A stretch of DNA of 31,148 nucleotides, taken from assembly GCA_025464915.1 (NCBI GenBank), contig JAODNF010000433.1:1-31148 (forward strand), in the 5' to 3' direction. The position numbers were made by a program, and so were the translations under genes. How positions within the stretch are numbered: position 1 is the stretch's first letter; the number at the start of each line of letters is the position of its first letter. This document shows, piece after piece, positions 16,403-23,512 of the stretch. The notes beneath the pieces are model-generated. The model made no database searches and had not been told where the DNA came from. It saw nothing but the letters and a program-made list of their open reading frames with translations. The DNA comes from Frankiales bacterium. GTDB taxonomy: Bacteria > Actinomycetota > Actinomycetes > Mycobacteriales > SCTD01.

Positions 16403-17391
16403 GGCGCGCCGCCGGCGTCCTCGCCGCGCTCGTCCTCGGCCTGCTCGCCACCGTGCGGCTCGCCCCGACGGCGAGTGCCGACGGGACGGTACGCATCGCC
16501 TCCGGCATCGAGGCGTGGTACCAGGCCAACCCGACCTGCGAGCTCGCGACGGGGTGCGTCACCACCGACGCCGTGCCCGGTGGCGTGCTTCCCGTCCCGG
16601 CCCCGACGGGTGTGCCGCTCTACCCGTCCGGCACCCTCCACGTCGGGTTCGCCGGAGGGAAGGAGACAGCCAGGTCGTACCTGCTGTTCCCGCTCGACGC
16701 CGTCGTCGGGACCGTCACCGCGGTGCGGCTGACCGTGCCGCTCGACACCGAGCCCGCCGACGGCAGCGTCACGCCGGAGTCGTCGCAGGTGCAGGTCTGC
16801 CTGGCGACCGCGCCGGTGGGTCGTGCCGAGGCGGCGCTGACGGACCCGCCGAAGACGTCGTGCGCCGAGCACGCGAAGCTCAGCTACGTCGCGACGCCGG
16901 CGCCGCACCTGCAAGCCGACCTGTCGTCGATGCTGCCGGACCTGCTGACCTCCGACGGCCTCGCGCTCGTCCCCGAGGCGACGTCGCCCGCAGGCGCCTG
17001 GCACGTCGTGTTCCGCTCCCACCTGTCCGACGCCAAGGGCGCGGCGTCGCTCGAGGTCACCACGTCCGGCGGTGCCTCAGCTCCGCTGCTCCAGGTGACC
17101 GCACCCGTCCCGCCGATCGCCGGTCTGCAGCCGGGTCCCGTCGTGAACCTCGGACCGGGCCTGTCCACGCCGCCCGCCCTCGGCCCGGTGCCGCAGGTCC
17201 CGGCGGTCGGCGTCACTGCCGCCCCCACACCGGTGGCCCTCACCCCCGTCGCCCAGCGCGGCGCGCCGTTCCTCAAGTACCCGGCGCTGGCCGCGCACCC
17301 CGGCGCGTGGTTGCTGCCGCCGGCGCTGCTGCTGCTCCTCGGGTTCCTGTCCAACGCGCTACGGCGCGACCTCTCGTCGACCCAGAGCTGA
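16399..17391 (+). CDS. Secreted, C-terminally membrane-anchored protein of unknown function
   Basis: This 330-residue protein has a Sec signal peptide (1 to about 27, ending TASA) and a C-terminal hydrophobic helix (about 303-319) followed by LRR and a short cytoplasmic tail, so it is displayed outside and anchored at its end. The body (28-235) is beta-rich, and SYLLFPLDAVVGTVTAVRLT resembles DNRLRE-type surface domains, though weakly. Four cysteines (47, 53, 134, 155) may form disulfides. Residues 235-285 are Pro-rich, a likely wall-spanning stalk. The start GTG at 16399 overlaps the preceding stop; GTG at 16396 is an alternative. It closes the tightly coupled transporter operon and may capture substrate or brace the complex at the cell surface. 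Confidence 0.75.
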   Translation: MRRAAGVLAALVLGLLATVRLAPTASADGTVRIASGIEAWYQANPTCELATGCVTTDAVPGGVLPVPAPTGVPLYPSGTLHVGFAGGKETARSYLLFPLDAVVGTVTAVRLTVPLDTEPADGSVTPESSQVQVCLATAPVGRAEAALTDPPKTSCAEHAKLSYVATPAPHLQADLSSMLPDLLTSDGLALVPEATSPAGAWHVVFRSHLSDAKGAASLEVTTSGGASAPLLQVTAPVPPIAGLQPGPVVNLGPGLSTPPALGPVPQVPAVGVTAAPTPVALTPVAQRGAPFLKYPALAAHPGAWLLPPALLLLLGFLSNALRRDLSSTQS

Positions 17392-17403
17392 AGGGGACCT
17401 GCC

Positions 17404-18198
17404 GTGCCATACACCCATAGCCACTCCGCCCGGATCCACTGGGAGGAGTCCGGCGAGGGAACCCCGCTTCTCCTCGTCATGGGCGCCAGCTGGTCCAGCG
17501 AGATGTGGTATCCCGCCCTGGCTTCGCTGTCCGCCCGGCACCGCGTCCTGCGCTTCGACAACCGGGGCACCGGCTCCAGCAGGCCGTCCTGGAAGGCGAG
17601 CATCGCGGACATGGCTCGCGACGCCCTCGCGGTCCTCGACGCGGCGGGCGTCGAGTCGGCGCACGTCTACGGCGTCTCCCTCGGCGGCGTGGTCATCCAG
17701 GAGCTCGCGCTGCAGGCGCCCGATCGCGTGCGGTCCCTGGTGCTGGGGTGCACCGGCATCCTCAGCGCCGAGAAGCCGCACGCGTCGCGGCTGGAGGTGC
17801 TCCGGAGCCTGCTGCCGCCGGCGCTCGTCCGGGCCAAGCCGACGGACGGCTACGGGCCGGCGTGCCCGCCGGACCGGGCCGAGGCGGACCTGCTGGCGCT
17901 GGCTCACGAGCGCACCAGCTCCGTGGCCAGGCACCAGCAGGCCGCAGCGCTGCGCGACTACGTGGCCGACAGGGCCCAGGTCGCCGCCCTCCCGATGCCG
18001 GTCCTGGTGCTGCACGGCACCGCGGACCAGCGCGTCCCGCTGGCGCTCGGTCGCGAGCTGCACCAGACGATCCCGGGCAGCCGCCTCGTCGAGTACGACG
18101 GAGCCGGCCACAACTACCTGGTGGCGATGGGGGAGCAGTCGAACGACGACGTCCTCGACTTCCTCGCTCACGTCGACGCGGCGGTCGTCAGTGCGTAA
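17404..18198 (+). CDS. Alpha/beta hydrolase
   Basis: This 264-residue protein is a cytoplasmic alpha/beta-fold hydrolase of the esterase/lactonase type. The nucleophile elbow is GVSLGG with Ser92, and the likely acid and base are Asp208 (HGTADQRVP) and His236 (GAGHNY). FDNRGTGSS (51-59) is the usual strand-4 motif. The GTG start at 17404 lies 12 nt after the transporter operon with an AAGGGGA ribosome-binding site, so it is probably transcribed with it. Its TAA is overlapped by 8 nt by the next gene. The substrate is unknown; the family includes 3-oxoadipate enol-lactonase and many esterases. Confidence 0.88.
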   Translation: MPYTHSHSARIHWEESGEGTPLLLVMGASWSSEMWYPALASLSARHRVLRFDNRGTGSSRPSWKASIADMARDALAVLDAAGVESAHVYGVSLGGVVIQELALQAPDRVRSLVLGCTGILSAEKPHASRLEVLRSLLPPALVRAKPTDGYGPACPPDRAEADLLALAHERTSSVARHQQAAALRDYVADRAQVAALPMPVLVLHGTADQRVPLALGRELHQTIPGSRLVEYDGAGHNYLVAMGEQSNDDVLDFLAHVDAAVVSA

Positions 18199-19396
18199 CC
18201 GCCTGCTGCTCGCCAGTGCCGTCGCGCTGACCGCGCTCGTGGCACCCGTGAGCCACGCCGCTCCTGCCACGCCCCTGCACTGGGTCGGTGCCTGGCAGGC
18301 GTCCCCCGAGTCCGGGGGGGCAGCCAGCACCGACAAGAGCTTCCGGATGCCCGTGCACGCAAGCATCGGCGGTTCCGTGCTCCGGCTGCGACTGTCGAAC
18401 GCCTACGGCAAGGCGCCCGTCACGATCGCGAACCTCACCCTCGCACTGCCGCTGTCGGGGCAGCCCGGCCCGGCGATCGACCCGGCGACGGTGAAGGTGG
18501 TGGCGAAGCGCATCGTCGTCCCTGCCGGCAAGGACGTCTACACCCGCGCCGTGTCGTACCCCGTCCCGGCGGACGGCTGGATCACGGTCTCGTTCTCCGC
18601 TCCCGGTTCGTTCCCCGCGACGACCCATCACAACGTCGGCATGACGACGACCTGGAAGACGCTCGACGGGATGGGGGACCAGACGGGCGACACGGCAGGC
18701 ACGACGTTCGTGACGCCCGGCATCGACTACACGTACCTGTCGGCCCTCGACGTCGTCGGGCCGAAGCAGCTGCGCACCGTCGTGGCCCTCGGTGACTCCA
18801 TCACCGACTGCTGTTACTCGGCGCCCGACACCAACAAGCGCTGGACCGACCTGCTCAACGAGCGGCTCGCGGCCGCGCCAGGCCCCCGTCGGTTCGTCGT
18901 CACGAACTCAGCGATGAGCGGCAACGACGTCTCCAACGACCGCGACGGCAACCAGGACCAGGGGGCCGCCGGTGTCACGCGCATCACCCGTGACGTCTTC
19001 GACGAGCCGAACGTCTCCACCGTGATCGTGTTCGAGGGCATCAACGATGTCGGCACGGGCGTCCCCGCCTCGACCGCTATCTCTGCGTACCAGCGCATCG
19101 TCACCGAGTCGCACCGGCGCGGGATCCGGGTCGTCTTCGCGACCCTCACGCCCTGCAAGCAGGCTTTCGCCGCCGGGGGCTCCTACGTCGCCGACGCGCC
19201 GGTACGAGACCAGCTGAACGCCTGGCTCCGCGCGCACCGCTCGTCCTTCGACGGTCTCATCGAGTTCGACCGGGCGGTCGCGAGCCCGCTCGACCCCGAC
19301 GCCTGGTCGCCGCAGTACTTCTTCGACGGCCTGCACCCCAACCCGTTGGGGCTGAACGCGATGGCGGGCGCGGTCCCCCTCTCCGTCCTGGGCTGA
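18191..19396 (+). CDS. Secreted SGNH/GDSL hydrolase (putative carbohydrate esterase)
   Basis: This 401-residue protein starts with a Sec signal peptide (about 1-24, ending SHA-A). Residues 27-190 form an N-terminal beta domain (WVGAWQASP is typical of this group). The SGNH hydrolase domain follows: block I GDSITD with Ser203, block II Gly244 (SGND), block III GIND (283-286) and block V DGLHP with Asp379 and His382. All four blocks are intact, so it should be active. Secreted members with this layout remove acyl groups from plant polysaccharides or other esters; the substrate here is not known. The GTG start at 18191 overlaps the end of the preceding hydrolase gene by 8 nt. Confidence 0.88.
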   Translation: MRNRLLLASAVALTALVAPVSHAAPATPLHWVGAWQASPESGGAASTDKSFRMPVHASIGGSVLRLRLSNAYGKAPVTIANLTLALPLSGQPGPAIDPATVKVVAKRIVVPAGKDVYTRAVSYPVPADGWITVSFSAPGSFPATTHHNVGMTTTWKTLDGMGDQTGDTAGTTFVTPGIDYTYLSALDVVGPKQLRTVVALGDSITDCCYSAPDTNKRWTDLLNERLAAAPGPRRFVVTNSAMSGNDVSNDRDGNQDQGAAGVTRITRDVFDEPNVSTVIVFEGINDVGTGVPASTAISAYQRIVTESHRRGIRVVFATLTPCKQAFAAGGSYVADAPVRDQLNAWLRAHRSSFDGLIEFDRAVASPLDPDAWSPQYFFDGLHPNPLGLNAMAGAVPLSVLG

Positions 19397-19400
19397 CCTC

Positions 19401-19412
19401 GCTGGTACCAGC
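19401..19412. repeat. 12-bp perfect palindrome
   Basis: GCTGGTACCAGC is a perfect palindrome 5 nt after the SGNH hydrolase stop, in the 151-nt gap before the GH130 gene. It could be a protein-binding site or a weak hairpin. I see no T-run after it. Apart from this and the GH130 -10 I see nothing in the gap. Confidence 0.35.
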
Positions 19413-19534
19413 CTTCCGCGCGGCTCCTGCGGCGACGATGCGGGTCGGGTCGCTTCTCGGCGCTTCCCGCCGCGGTCGAGGTCACATCGACGCCGCGCGC
19501 GCCGCGCTCGCCCGGGGGTGATCTGCGTCGGGCC

Positions 19535-19540
19535 TAGACT
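19535..19540 (+). promoter_or_regulatory. -10 element of a leaderless promoter (GH130 gene)
   Basis: TAGACT ends 7 nt before the GTG at 19548. This spacing makes the start codon the probable first base of the mRNA; no ribosome-binding site is present. It also decides the start over the GTG at 19518. Confidence 0.6.
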
Positions 19541-19547
19541 CCGCGCC

Positions 19548-20465
19548 GTGCTCGGCACCTTCACCCCGTACCTCGGCAACCCCGTCCTGGGCCCGACCGG
19601 CGACGGTTGGCAGAGCGCGAACGTCTACAACCCGGCGGCTGTCGTGCACGACGGCCGGGTGGTGCTGCTCTACCGCGCGCACGCCGCCGACAAGGTGTCG
19701 CGCATCGGCCTCGCCGCCAGCGACGACGGGCTGCACTTCGAGAGGGAGGACGAGCCGGTCCTCGAGCCGACCGAGGACTACGAGCGGTTCGGCTGCGAGG
19801 ATCCGCGCGTCACTCTCGTGGAAGGGACCTACTACCTGACCTACACCGGGTGGGACCGCAGCACCCCCCTGCTCTGCCTCGCTACCTCGACCGACCTGCG
19901 CACGTGGACGAAGCACGGCCCGGTGCTGCCCGAGCTCGACACCTGGCAGACGCTGCCGTGGGCAGTCGAGCGCCGCGGCACCCGTCCGCACAACAAGGCC
20001 GGCGGCATCCTGCCGGTGCAGGTCGGCGGCCGCTGGCACATGTACGTCGGTGAGGGGGCGATCTACCACGCCACCTCGAGCGACCTGCTGGCGTGGACGG
20101 TGGGGGACAGCCCGCTGGTGGAGGGGCGAGCGGGCATGTGGGACGAGGACCTCATCGAGGTAGGGGCGGCGCCCGTCGTCGTGGGGGACCGCGTGGTGCT
20201 CCTGGTGAACGGGGCCCGGATCACGTCCATCGACGACCTGCTCGTCGACTACCGCTGCGGGCAGATCGCCTTCGCGCTCGACGACCCAGCGCGCGTCGTC
20301 GAGCGCGGGAACGAGCCCTTCCTGCAGCCGTCGACGCCGGAGGAGAGGGCAGGGCTCGTCCCGAACGTGACCTTCGTCGAGGGCCTGGTCCGCTTCCGCG
20401 ACCGCTGGTTCGCGTACTACGGGCAGCGCGACACCACGACCGCCGTCGCGGTGAGCGACGGGTGA
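19548..20465 (+). CDS. GH130 mannoside phosphorylase or mannosidase
   Basis: This 305-residue protein has the five-bladed propeller of glycoside hydrolase family 130, whose members phosphorolyse or hydrolyse beta-mannosides. Family patterns are clear: NPAAVVHDGRVVLLYRA (28-44), EDPRVT (84-89, with the Asp of the active site), HNKAGGILP (148-156), MWDEDLIE (197-204), VPNVTFVEG (271-279) and AYYGQRDT (289-296). It lacks a signal peptide, so it acts on imported sugars. Whether phosphate-binding residues are kept, which separates phosphorylase from hydrolase, I cannot decide by eye. It is a third mannose-related enzyme in this window, with the GH2 mannosidase and the isomerase. The start is set by the leaderless promoter. 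Confidence 0.88.
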   Translation: MLGTFTPYLGNPVLGPTGDGWQSANVYNPAAVVHDGRVVLLYRAHAADKVSRIGLAASDDGLHFEREDEPVLEPTEDYERFGCEDPRVTLVEGTYYLTYTGWDRSTPLLCLATSTDLRTWTKHGPVLPELDTWQTLPWAVERRGTRPHNKAGGILPVQVGGRWHMYVGEGAIYHATSSDLLAWTVGDSPLVEGRAGMWDEDLIEVGAAPVVVGDRVVLLVNGARITSIDDLLVDYRCGQIAFALDDPARVVERGNEPFLQPSTPEERAGLVPNVTFVEGLVRFRDRWFAYYGQRDTTTAVAVSDG

Positions 20466-20492
20466 GGCCCCAGCCCCTTCTGGGCACTGCTG

Positions 20493-20520
20493 GCAGGGCG
20501 GTGCCCGCCGGCGGCCCTGC
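20493..20520. terminator. Candidate bidirectional terminator hairpin
   Basis: GCAGGGC (20493-20499) pairs with GCCCTGC (20514-20520) around a 14-nt GC-rich loop, between the convergent GH130 and VOC genes. There is no T-run, as is common in actinobacteria. Confidence 0.5.
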
Positions 20521-20526
20521 GAGAGG

Positions 20527-20925
20527 TCAGGCCTGGGCGATGCGGATCAGGTTGCCGGACGGGTCGCGAAACGCGCAGTCGCGGGCGCCCCACGGCTGCG
20601 ACACCGGCTCCTGCAGCACCTCGGCCCCGGACGCACGGAGCTTCTCGAACGTCGCGTCGAGGTCCTCGGCGGCGAAGATCGCCGCCTGCATCGCGCCCTG
20701 CGTGACGAGGGTCAGGAGCGCGTCGCCCTCGGTCTGCGACCGGCCGCCGTGCGGCTGGGACAGCACGATCGACACGTCCTGCCCGGGCGCGCCAAGGGTG
20801 ACCCAGCGGAACTCGCCGGCGGTGACGTCGTTGCGGACCTCGAGGCCGAGCGCGTCCCGATAGAAGGCGAGGGCCTGCTCCGGGTCGTGGACGGAGATGA
20901 ACATCGTGGACACGGTGACGGTCAT
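20527..20925 (-). CDS. VOC-family (glyoxalase/bleomycin-resistance fold) protein
   Basis: This 132-residue protein has the paired beta-alpha-beta-beta-beta modules of the vicinal-oxygen-chelate family: STMFISVHDPEQALAFYRDALGLE (6-29) begins the first and DLDATFEKLRASGAEVL (88-104) lies in the second, which ends FRDPSGNLIRIAQ. The ATG at 20925 has no ribosome-binding site but TAGGGT (20938 to 20933) lies 7 nt upstream, so the mRNA is probably leaderless. It lies 48 nt after a short AraC regulator on the same strand, a pairing common in actinobacteria. Its substrate, whether an antibiotic, a toxic aldehyde or something else, is unknown. Confidence 0.88.
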   Translation of the reverse strand: MTVTVSTMFISVHDPEQALAFYRDALGLEVRNDVTAGEFRWVTLGAPGQDVSIVLSQPHGGRSQTEGDALLTLVTQGAMQAAIFAAEDLDATFEKLRASGAEVLQEPVSQPWGARDCAFRDPSGNLIRIAQA

Positions 20926-20973
20926 GCCGTGAACCCTAGGAGGAGCCGTGAGGGAGCGCTTCTCCGATCCTGC

Positions 20974-21369
20974 TCAGCGTCGAGGCCGGGTCATCACCTT
21001 GATGGCGCACTCCGGCACCACCTCGAGGTCGGTGTGGTCGCGGGACCGGTACTGCGACGGAGTCTCACCGACGATCTCGGTGAAGCGGGAGCTGAACGAC
21101 CCGAGCGACGTGCAGCCGACCTCGAAGCAGGTGTCCGTGACCGACGTGCCCTGCCGCAGCAGGGCCTGCGCGCGCTCGATGCGCCGGGTCATGAGGTAGG
21201 AGTACGGCGTCTCGCCGTAGACGGCGCGGAACCTGCGCGAGAAGTGCGACGGCGACATCAGAGCGGCCTGCGCCATGACCGGGACGTCCAGGGGCTGGGC
21301 GTAGTCGCGGTCCATCAGGTCGCGGGCCCGGCGCAGGTGCGCCAGGTCCGCGAGCTCCTCGGGCGGCAT
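20974..21369 (-). CDS. Short AraC-family regulator (DNA-binding domain only)
   Basis: This 131-residue protein consists of the two helix-turn-helix motifs of the AraC domain: about 29-50 (VPVMAQAALMSPSHFSRRFR) and 77-100 (VTDTCFEVGCTSLGSFSSRF), followed by ETPSQYR. It has no separate ligand domain; the tail (109-131) is short. The ATG at 21369 has TACCGT (21381 to 21376) 6 nt upstream and no ribosome-binding site, so the transcript is probably leaderless. It precedes the VOC gene by 48 nt and is likely its activator. Sequence in the same strand upstream (to 21789) is antisense to the permease gene and is not part of the protein. Confidence 0.88.
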   Translation of the reverse strand: MPPEELADLAHLRRARDLMDRDYAQPLDVPVMAQAALMSPSHFSRRFRAVYGETPYSYLMTRRIERAQALLRQGTSVTDTCFEVGCTSLGSFSSRFTEIVGETPSQYRSRDHTDLEVVPECAIKVMTRPRR

Positions 21370-21373
21370 GACG

Positions 21374-21444
21374 TCACGGTAGGGCGCGGCACGTGAGCCC
21401 GTCGACGAGCAGGTCGATGCCGAAGGCCAGGACAAGCCGGCCGC
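21374..21444 (-). pseudogene. Possible remnant of a TetR C-terminus
   Basis: In one minus-strand frame just before the AraC gene, about 22 codons read GRLVLAFGIDLLVDGL and then six more residues to a TGA at 21376-21374. FGxDLLxDGL is typical for the last helix of many TetR proteins. There is no upstream coding sequence in this frame. Chance cannot be excluded. Confidence 0.25.
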
Positions 21445-21461
21445 GCCTTCGCCCTCCCTCC

Positions 21462-21491
21462 TAGGCTCCGCAGGTGACCGGTGCCCGATGA
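21462..21491 (+). promoter_or_regulatory. Leaderless promoter and five-codon minigene before the tungstate permease
   Basis: TAGGCT (21462-21467) lies 6 nt before a GTG at 21474. That GTG opens a five-codon frame (V T G A R, stop 21489-21491) whose stop overlaps the permease ATG (21488) as ATGA. The permease has no clear ribosome-binding site, so reinitiation from the minigene is a plausible way to translate it. Confidence 0.4.
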
Positions 21492-22183
21492 GCTTCTTCT
21501 GGGACGGCCTCACAGAGGCATGGGGCCTGGTCACCGATGGCGACCCGTACCTCTGGCACCTGGTCCGGATCACGCTGCAGGTGACCGGGCTGTCGACCGG
21601 GATCGCCTTGCTGGCAGGCGTTCCGCTCGGTCTGCTGCTCGGCCTCGGTCGCTTCCGTGGGCGCGGGACAGGCCTCGCCCTCGCGAACGCGGGGCTCGCA
21701 CTGCCACCGGTCGTCGTAGGCCTGGTGCTCGCCCTGCTGATGTTCCCGCGGGCCCCCCTCGGGCAGCTGCACCTGCTCTTCACCCTCAAGGGCGTCTACG
21801 TCGCCCAGACGGCTCTCGCCTTCCCGATCGTCGTCGCCCTCGTCGCCTCGGCCGTCAGCAGCCTCCCGCCGGGACTGGTCGCGCAGGCCCGAGCCCTGCA
21901 CGCCGGACGCGGCCAGGTGTGGCTGCTCGCACTGCGTGAGGCACGGGTCGGGGTGCTGACCGCAGCGGTCGCGGCAGTGGGTTCGGGGCTGTCCGAGGTC
22001 GGCGCCGTCGTGCTCGTCGGCGGCAACATCGAGGGGGTCGACCAGACCCTCGCCAGCGCCGCGCTCGAGAAGGTCGACGCAGGCCAGTTCTCGCAGGGCG
22101 TGGCCATCGGCATCGTGCTCCTCGGCCTCATCGCAGTCGTGATGGCCGGCCTGACCGTACTGCAGCACCGGGACCAGCTTTGA
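21488..22183 (+). CDS. tupB: Tungstate-type ABC transporter permease
   Basis: This 231-residue inner-membrane protein is the permease of a tungstate/molybdate-type importer. It has five to six hydrophobic segments (about 25-55, 62-86, 103-126, 155-180, 204-225). The segment SEVGAVVLVGGNIEGVDQTL (169-188) is the hallmark of the TupB branch, and ALREARVGVLTAAVAAVGSG is the cytoplasmic loop that docks the ATPase. The ATG at 21488 is chosen for the ATGA overlap with the minigene and the MSFFWDGL start usual for this family. The ATPase gene follows with a 4-nt overlap. No periplasmic TupA is present in the window. Tungstate rather than molybdate is a family-based guess. Confidence 0.85.
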   Translation: MSFFWDGLTEAWGLVTDGDPYLWHLVRITLQVTGLSTGIALLAGVPLGLLLGLGRFRGRGTGLALANAGLALPPVVVGLVLALLMFPRAPLGQLHLLFTLKGVYVAQTALAFPIVVALVASAVSSLPPGLVAQARALHAGRGQVWLLALREARVGVLTAAVAAVGSGLSEVGAVVLVGGNIEGVDQTLASAALEKVDAGQFSQGVAIGIVLLGLIAVVMAGLTVLQHRDQL

Positions 22184-23067
22184 GGCTCGACGAGGTCGAC
22201 GCGCGACGGGGCGATCGCCTTGTCCTGCAGGGGATCTCGCTGGAGCTGCGCCCAGGCGTCACCGCGGTCCTCGGGCCGAACGGGGTGGGCAAGAGCACGC
22301 TGCTCGACGTCCTCAACGGGTCGCTCGTCCCGTCGGCGGGGACGGTGGAGGGCAAGCGCCAGGTCGCGACGGCGCTGCAGTCGGGCGACCTGGCCCGTCG
22401 CACCGCCCTGTCCAACGTCGAGCTGGCCCTCGCCTGGTGGGGCGTCCCCAAGGACCAGCGGCAGTCCCGCGCGCAAGGCGCGCTGGACAGCCTCGCTGTC
22501 GGCCACCTTGCCGACCGTCGCGCGACACGTCTCAGCGGGGGAGAGCGCCGACGGGTGCACCTGGCCCGCGCGATCGCCGTGCACCCCGAGGTGCTCCTTC
22601 TCGACGAGCCGTTCGCCGGTCTGGACCCGGAGGCGCGGGCCGCGCTGCTGTCGGACGCCGCGGGAGTGCTGCGCGCGGCCGCCCCCACGGTCGTGGTCGT
22701 CGTGCACGACCGCGAGGAGGCGTGGGCGGTCGCCGATCGACTCGTGGTGCTGCTCGGCGGGACGGTCGCGGCGGAGGGGCTCCCGGGCGACGTGCTGGCC
22801 GCCCCGCCTACCGCGGAGGTCGCGCGCTTCCTCGGTTACACCGGCGAGCTGCGTACCCCCGAAGGGCGGCTGCTCACACGACCGGTGCACACCCGGCTCG
22901 TCTTGGGGGGCCGACCGGCGCAGGTCGTACGGCGGGCGGCGCGCGAGGACGACGTGCTGCTCGACCTCAGGCTCGCCGAGGGGCAGGTCCAGGCGGCAGC
23001 GCCGTACCCGGGTCCGCAGGTGGGGGACGCGGTGCAGGTCGAGGTGACCGGCGGCGTCCGCTACTGA
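22180..23067 (+). CDS. tupC: Tungstate/molybdate-type ABC transporter ATPase
   Basis: This 295-residue ATPase has Walker A GPNGVGKST (32-40), signature LSGGE (118-122), Walker B LLLDEP (139-144) and switch His176, all intact. After the nucleotide-binding domain (to about 215) a C-terminal part of about 75 residues resembles a TOBE-like oxyanion-binding domain. The TTG start at 22180 overlaps the permease TGA (TTGA), so the two are translationally coupled and form one transporter. The end overlaps by 7 nt the 3' end of the convergent HTH-TOBE regulator gene. Confidence 0.85.
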   Translation: MRLDEVDARRGDRLVLQGISLELRPGVTAVLGPNGVGKSTLLDVLNGSLVPSAGTVEGKRQVATALQSGDLARRTALSNVELALAWWGVPKDQRQSRAQGALDSLAVGHLADRRATRLSGGERRRVHLARAIAVHPEVLLLDEPFAGLDPEARAALLSDAAGVLRAAAPTVVVVVHDREEAWAVADRLVVLLGGTVAAEGLPGDVLAAPPTAEVARFLGYTGELRTPEGRLLTRPVHTRLVLGGRPAQVVRRAAREDDVLLDLRLAEGQVQAAAPYPGPQVGDAVQVEVTGGVRY

Positions 23068-23468
23068 GCCGGGACCTCGACGACGACGTTCGTGGACTTC
23101 ACGCTGGCCACGGCCAGCACCCCGGGCTCGAGCCCGAGCTCGTCCGCCGCCTCGCTGCTCATGAGGGAGACGACCCGGAACGGCCCGCAGGCCAGCTCCA
23201 CCTGCGCCATCACGACGTCCTTCGTGACCCTCGTGACGATGCCGGTGAAGCGGTTGCGCGCCGACTGCCCGACGATCGGGCCGGTCTCGAGGCTGACGGC
23301 TGTCTCGCGCTGCTCGTCGAGGAAGCGCGCCAGATCGACGCCGTCGACCACCTTGCGGCCGGCCGCGTCCTCGGTCGTCGCGAGCCGTCCCGCCTCGGCC
23401 CAGCGACGTACCGTGTCGTCACTGACGCCGAGCAGGCGAGCGGCGTCGGACATCCGGAGGACCGTCAT
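23061..23468 (-). CDS. HTH-TOBE (molybdate/tungstate-responsive) regulator
   Basis: This 135-residue protein joins an excisionase/MerR-like helix-turn-helix (about 5-50, MSDAARLLGVSDDTVRRWAEAG) to a TOBE/Mop domain (about 69-134, SARNRFTGIVTRVTKDVVMAQV...SVKSTNVVVEVP) of the kind that binds molybdate or tungstate. The natural reading is an oxyanion sensor controlling the adjacent convergent transporter genes. The ATG at 23468 has TACCGT (23480 to 23475) 6 nt upstream and no ribosome-binding site, indicating a leaderless mRNA. Its TAG (23063-23061) lies within the overlap with the ATPase gene, so the two mRNAs are complementary at their ends. Confidence 0.88.
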   Translation of the reverse strand: MTVLRMSDAARLLGVSDDTVRRWAEAGRLATTEDAAGRKVVDGVDLARFLDEQRETAVSLETGPIVGQSARNRFTGIVTRVTKDVVMAQVELACGPFRVVSLMSSEAADELGLEPGVLAVASVKSTNVVVEVPAQ

Positions 23469-23512
23469 GGCCGCACGGTAGCGGCCCGTCGCGGAGAGCC
23501 AGGGAGAGCCAG

